Both the position numbers and the translations under genes were made by a program. A stretch of 64,000 nt of DNA, taken from Chelydra serpentina. Its lineage: Eukaryota; Chordata; Testudines; Chelydridae. The notes under the pieces were generated by a model. That model had not been told where the DNA came from. It did not search any database and worked only from the letters and a program-made list of their open reading frames with translations. The first letter of the stretch is position 1; each line of letters starts with the position of its first letter. Where the stretch lies: the NCBI GenBank assembly GCA_037349315.1, contig JBAIAC010000004.1:28337001-28401000 (forward strand), read 5' to 3'. Shown piece after piece: positions 58,501-64,000 of the stretch.

Positions 58501-61194
58501 TGGTTACTTTTAATGTATTTTACATAGGCCATGGAGAATTGATTTAAATAGTTAGGGCTCCTTTTAAGAAGAGAGAACTGCTGTCACTGATGTTGATTTT
58601 ATGGCTTCCTGGGACTCCTTTTTAATCTTAGTTGTTGCATGAGTGTGACCCGGGGACCTCTTGGTGGCAACTGGCAGAGGGCACAGGAGGTGCCTAGAGT
58701 TTTACAGGGATCTTCTGGGTCAGAGATATGCATAAGAATTTGCCAAAAGGTGTGCCTATCGCTAACCTGTAGTTGCACAACAGAGGCTGCGAGCTGTTGC
58801 TGGTGTTGCCCGTGGCTGCTGAAGTTGGGGAGATGACCCTGGCAGCCACAGACAAGACTTCCTTATGTTAGGTGCAGGTGAGGAAGTGGGGTACCGCTGG
58901 GAAGTGTCCCCCTGGGTACTGCTGGGAAGTGTCACAATGGGTTCTTATTTTGTTGTGGTTTTGAGTTGCTCCATTTGATGTATTGTTGCCTACCTCTCTT
59001 GTAACAAGACGGAGAGTCTCTAGAACAATAACTTTTTAGGTAACACTGATCTAGAAGTATTTTAAGTACTCTGTAATAAAGCATGAATTAAAATCAAACC
59101 AGAATAAAGCAAACCACGGTTAACATCTGATCTTTTATAGTGTTCTGTTGGGGGTTAGGTGAAAAGTTGTTGAACCTGGTGGGTGTAACAGCCATCCTGG
59201 ATTCAGGATAAATGTAAAAAAGTAATTGAACTCCTTTATGGACCAGATTGGTGAAGCCCTAGCAGCCACCACCAAAATCAGGCCACATGCAATGCTGGAG
59301 TAAGAGTTGGTCTGAGGAGTTTTTCTTGGGGTCTGAATGCAAATGCAGGAGTCTATGTTGTTTGATGGAGCGAAGTGTGTGTGAGTGAAATACCACGGAA
59401 GCATAACGAGAAGGCAGCAAGGAAGTCCCAGAGGCAGCCAGAGAAGCACCTGTGGCATGAGCCTGAGAAAAAACGGAGAGTGCCGGCTTTGGGGTACTAT
59501 GCCGGCTGGAGAGAGGCTTGAGACTGTGAGGAAAGAAACTTCCTCCTGTTTGATTCCTACTGCGTTCAGGGAAACAGGACTTGATGTGCATTCTTCGTAA
59601 ATAAACACCAAACACCTTCATCTAACGGAACCAACTCACAAGATCCCAAATACTGGCTAACCACGGGGGTGAAAAGGGGGAATTATAATATGATATTGTA
59701 AAGCCTTTTGAAATATAGTGGATTTTAAACACGCTGTGTGAAAGGCTGGGGCTGATAAGAACAGAAACAGATGCCTGGATTTTGGCCAAGCAGCTGCAAC
59801 TTTATTCATCCCACAAACAGGATAATGTCTCAAGGTAACCTGTCTAGGCTGCAGAGACAGAGGGAAGGCAGCAGCAGCCTCAGCTGTCACCCAAGTTCCC
59901 CCTTTTCAATATTCAGATCCAGAGCATCTTACGCAATCCAATGCCTTAACAGAGCCTCTATTACTCCTGTCTCCAAGGCTAATGCTGTGTCTTTAGCTCA
60001 AAAGAGAGAGCATTCTGGTGACAGTCTTCAAAGACAAAGAAACGGGCGGTGCTTCTGCAGCTGCTGCAAAGCCTTAGGCTCCAGAAACGTCATCTTCTGG
60101 AAACAGATAGTGTAAGATAATGGAGACCCAGTCCAGTGTGACAGGGCAATAAACCGCCCCAAAACAAGCATGCCTGGCTCCCAAAAACCACGAAAAAAGA
60201 ATGAAATAAGCAGGGGTGGGATTTGTGTCAAAATGTCATGACACTGGGTGGGGTTTGAGGCAAAAAACACCATGGGGCACTGTTCAAGGGGGGGCGGGGG
60301 GGAAAGCAGACCTCAGATAAAAGTGGAAAAACCCATGGGCCATGACTGCCTGAAAATAGCCACCCAAAGTCACCTATAATAAGCTTACTTGGCAATTTGC
60401 CAGCACCCCCTTAATAATCAAGATGTTGAAGTTGTATTATGCTGAAGCTCACTTAGATTTAATTTAAAGCTACCTAACCTTGCATTTAGAGAACTCTACC
60501 CTTGTCTATAATGTAATCAGTTCAGTCAAGAGGAATAGTCCGACAAGGATGTATGTTGGCCTTAGAGACCGAAATTAGATTGTGGGCAATTGCATATGTA
60601 GATGTAAGGCAGAAATCTACAACAGGGGAATGATCTTTATCCTAAATTTGTGTGCCCAGAATGAGGGAAAGTTAACTGCTGTCACCTTTACTGTATGACA
60701 TCTGCAAAGACTCATTGGCTGTGTCATTAGAAGGGATGAGTCAATGAATCAGTTAATAAAAGAGCAGAAGGAAACTATCAGTGTGTGGCAGTTTTCTCAC
60801 GGTTAATGGGACACTGTCAAGGTGAAAATTACACACAATAGCTAGTAAAATGGCAGGGCATTTTTAAAAACAACTTAGTTTTATTGAAACAGAAATAATG
60901 TTTAAAATCTAATTTACATTGCACCATTAAGGAACATTGTTCCTTGATAACATATGCAGTGATTTTAGACTGTTCAGCTCCACTCTACAGGTCTTATTCT
61001 TCTTTCATTCACATCAGTTCTACATCGGGGCCTTGATTTCTAATCAGTTGTACAGTGTATAGTACTATATAACTCTCAGGATTTTGTTTTATTAATGCAA
61101 CTGCCATTTTGTGTTAATCTCTCATACAGAGGAGGCCCAACTGTGCTCTCAGATGAAGACTTAACTTTTGTTACTTCTTGTTTTTCCTTATTTA
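58501..61194. other. No gene recognised
   Basis: Frames near 59135-59621 and 59771-60115 occur on both strands without known motifs. Parts may be LTR-like sequence (AATAAAC near 59600). No boundary is supported. Confidence 0.35.
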
Positions 61195-61320
61195 GTATTT
61201 TATTTGTATTAAGGTAGCGCCTAGGAGCCCCAGTCATGGACTAAGTCTCCATTGTGCTAGGCTCTGTACAAACAGGACAAAAAGACAGTCCTTGCCCCAA
61301 AGAGCTTACAGTCTAGGACA
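61195..61320 (+). repeat. Dispersed repeat (TAGCGCCTAGGAGCCCCAGT type)
   Basis: This is the best-preserved copy of the family also seen at 35935, 39005 and split at about 29315-29830. It has CATTGTGCTAGGCTCTGTAC and CCCCAAAGAGCTTACAGTCT. Confidence 0.65.
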
Positions 61321-61684
61321 ACAGCTGGATACAAATAGACTGACAGGGGAGTGCAAAGAAATGAGACAATTTTATATTCAAATATGTCATGTAAACTAAG
61401 CAAACGTTTGCTTTTGTGCATGAAACATGTACGTTTTATCCTCTGGTTCTTGTGTGCTTCCTCGGGAGCCTAGCACTGTTGCATTTGTAGCTCCAGTGTT
61501 GTAGGATAATATTGTAAATACACTTTTAAAGACACTTTTGCAAAAACCACAAGAACATTTCTAGTCACATTGTTTGGGGAACAACAAAATAGAATATTGC
61601 CTCTAAATTAACTGGGAATGTCCCTTTTAATAGAGGTTTAATGTTGTGAATTAGTTATTTAGTAGAAGCTGAAAGTGTGTGATT

Positions 61685-62894
61685 CAAAAGAGTAACAAGG
61701 ATTTTTTGTTTATCAGAAAGAAAAACAGGGGAGTTCACTGACCTGGTTTAGAGGAGAAGTGAAGGCAGCTATAAAAATAAATGGAAGAAATGGGAAGTTG
61801 ATAATAAATATAAATCAGAAAATTGTAGAAAATCGATAAGGGAAGCCAAGCGATATAATATTAAATCTGTGGTCAGCAGAGTTAAGGGCAATAAGTTTTT
61901 AAAATATATTAGGAACAAAAAGAATCCTGACAATGGTATTGGTCCATTGCTAGGTAGAAAGGGTAGAATTGTCAATAATAATGCAGAACAGGCAGAAGTG
62001 CTTAATAAATATTTCTGTTCTGTATTTGGGAAAAACCAAATGAAAATCTCATCATCTGCTGATGATAACACTCTTTCCATTCCACTGGTATATCTTGAGG
62101 ATGTTCAACAGAAGGTACTAAAGTTAGACATTTTTAAGTCACCAGGTAACTTGCATCCAACAGTTTTAAAAGAGCTGGCTGAGGAGCTCTTTGGACCATT
62201 AATGGTGAGTTTTTCAATAAGTTTTGGAGAACTGGGGAAGTTCCAGAGGACTGGAAGAATGCTAATGTTGTGCCAATTTTTAAATAGGGTAAACAGGATG
62301 ACCTGCATAATTATAGGCCTGTCAACCTGTCATCGATCCCAGGCAAGATAATGGAGCAGTTACAGGATGGGGGAACTCTATCCTGGCAAGCAGGGACTGA
62401 AAAAGATTTGAGGGTCATGGTGGATAATCAGCTGAACATGAGCTCCCACTGTGACACTGTGGTCAAAAGAGCTAATGAGAAGAGCCATGAGAATGATTAA
62501 AGGATTAGAAATGCCTTATAGTGATAGATTGAAAGAGCTCAATCCTTGATTACAGTCTGTAAGTACCTACATGGGGAACAAATATTTGATAATGGGATCT
62601 TCAATCTAGCAGAGAAAGGTAGAACCTGAGCCAGTGGACGGAAGTTGAAGCTAGACAAATTCAGACTGGAAATAAGGCCTACATTTTTAACCGTGAGAGT
62701 AATTAAATACTGGAACAATTTAGCAAGGGTCTGGGTAGATTCTCCATCACTGGCAATTTTAAAATCAAGATTGGATGTTTTTCCAAAGGATATGCTTTAG
62801 GAATTATTTTGGGCAAGTTCTGTGGCCTGTCCTATATAGGAGGTCATACTAAATTATCACAATGGTCCCTCCTGGCTTTGGAATCTATGGACAT
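61685..62894 (+). mobile_element. Decayed CR1-like LINE with internal deletion
   Basis: The open segment 61869-62351 covers the linker before the reverse transcriptase (NNAEQAEVLNKYFCSVFG, then FKSPGNLHPTVLKELAEELF). It then shifts frame at GKFQRTGRM. Near 62364 the sequence jumps to a distal block (AEKDLRVMVDNQ-like, then ATRAMRMIKGLEMPYSDRL-like), so the catalytic core is deleted. The end near GGAATCTATGGAC is diverged from the younger CR1 copies. Confidence 0.8.
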
Positions 62895-64000
62895 GTCATA
62901 CCATTTGGGAATTGTCAAAGAGCAGCAATGGGTGCAAATATATGAACTGTAGCTGTTAGATGAAGCAGAACGTTGATCAATGCCTGGAAGGCTTTAGATA
63001 ATGAAGGCAGAAGTAATTCTGTTTTTGTTAATCCTGGCACATTTTTGTCCATTACCTTTGAAGGGAAAATTTAGACAATTTAAACAAAGGCCAGCATGAA
63101 TGATAGAAAAAAATGCCTGCTGTGTTAGTGGGATACCACAATGTATTGCTTTGCTGACAGTCCGGTGGGTACTTTTTGAGCAAACTGTATGCCTTGCAAA
63201 GGAAATATGGTAATGGAGTTATATTGTAAAATGAAGGGCCTAATGGCACAATATTCTGATTATTTGAGAAAATATCTTATGAAGATTAGCACATAGGATA
63301 TTAACTATTACATAGAGCCATGTTTTATGGCCCACTCTGTGTTATTTAACATTACTCATTTTGTGTCAAGAGCTATTAAACTTTATTTTAAAGGGCGCCT
63401 GTAGGCCTGTTCTAGGTTTGGCAGAATAAGTGCATTGCTGTAGTTTACAACCTACATGTCTCTTTGCATAATGTAACACTTACCAGTTTGAACTGTAATT
63501 CAGTTTTATAATGCCATTTATTATTGTGAGACATTGTCCCTTCTGGATTTCCCATAATCTAAAACTATACTTTCTCAAAAAAATTGTGTCCCTTATGCTT
63601 TATAATTTAGAATAGTGCATTACCTTAGTTCGTGAGCTAGACACATTGTGCTGCATTTTTGTTCCCTCCAATTAAGAAGCTAAAGTTTTCTTTGATGTTG
63701 GAAGAGATTTGGGACCAATCTAGTCTTGAATCATAGTAATGTCAGCACAACACAGTTTGGTTAGTAATGCATCTATTTCTGTTTGTGTCATACATATGGA
63801 CAGTGGAATATTTTTACGGGTGACTAATTCACATGCAGCCTTTTAAAAAGCATGAGAAGAATCCCTTTAAACTGTAAGCAGTTCTGCCTCTATGGGAGAG
63901 ATTTCATCTTAATTTAAAGAACAATCCGGCTCACATCAAATACATTTCCATGTTGCATACCATAATCTTGCCTTGGCAAATGGATAGTCTTTTACAGCTT
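62895..64000. other. No gene recognised
   Basis: This is AT-rich non-coding sequence to the end of the window. No repeat or exon is supported. Confidence 0.4.

Noticed and set aside
59135..59621. Frames of 120-158 codons on the minus strand
   Set aside because: No motif is recognised, several frames overlap, and the region may be an unclassified repeat.

Overview
This window looks like non-coding genomic DNA from a turtle (probably a cryptodire). The sequence is AT-rich with long non-coding stretches. It is packed with CR1 LINEs, tRNA-derived SINEs that carry a CR1-type 3' tail, a near full-length PIF/Harbinger transposon, several hAT and TA-target MITEs, and LTR-like repeats. The turtle call rests on my recognition of these repeat families, above all the tRNA/CR1 SINE and the two-gene Harbinger. 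No search was run. I found no convincing host exon, rRNA, functional tRNA, CRISPR array or prokaryotic-style operon. Every long protein-like reading frame belongs to a transposable element.

Layout. 0-7 kb: sparse, with a 174-bp hAT MITE (TSD GCCTAAAC), a GC-rich hAT MITE with tandem repeats (4565-5269, TSD ATTGGTAG) and palindromic repeat fragments. 7.6-9.6 kb: an LTR-like repeat split by a minus-strand CR1. 10-19 kb: old L3-like LINE sequence, a hAT MITE (TSD GTAGTTTC), a broken CR1 (16.8-18.1 kb) and a Harbinger-type MITE. 22-24 kb: a solo LTR with TATA and AATAAA signals, then a large GC-rich foldback element. 25.7-28.9 kb: a decayed hAT transposase gene with a TTF-type zinc finger. 29.3-29.8 kb: a MITE within a MITE. 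33-34.6 kb: a CR1 with a 519-codon open reverse transcriptase frame. 40.4-42.3 kb: an older CR1 carrying a SINE and a hAT MITE.

42.4-47.2 kb is the centrepiece: a 4.76-kb PIF/Harbinger element with TTA target duplications. It carries a spliced trihelix (Myb/SANT-like) gene on the plus strand. A DDE transposase gene lies on the minus strand; its catalytic residues remain but its frame is broken. A third, antisense protein-like frame lies inside the intron of the first gene. The two main genes converge on poly(A) signals 28 bases apart, and a diverged copy of that convergence sequence lies at the end of the antisense frame. 47.5-48.9 kb is a three-level nest of MITEs. 50-64 kb holds CR1 and SINE fragments, MIR-like and palindromic repeats, another LTR-like repeat, and a decayed CR1 at 61.7-62.9 kb.

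Most elements are dead copies. The nesting gives a relative order: CR1 and LTR copies first, hAT, SINE and TA-type MITEs later. Boundaries backed by target-site duplications are precise. The others are estimates by eye.
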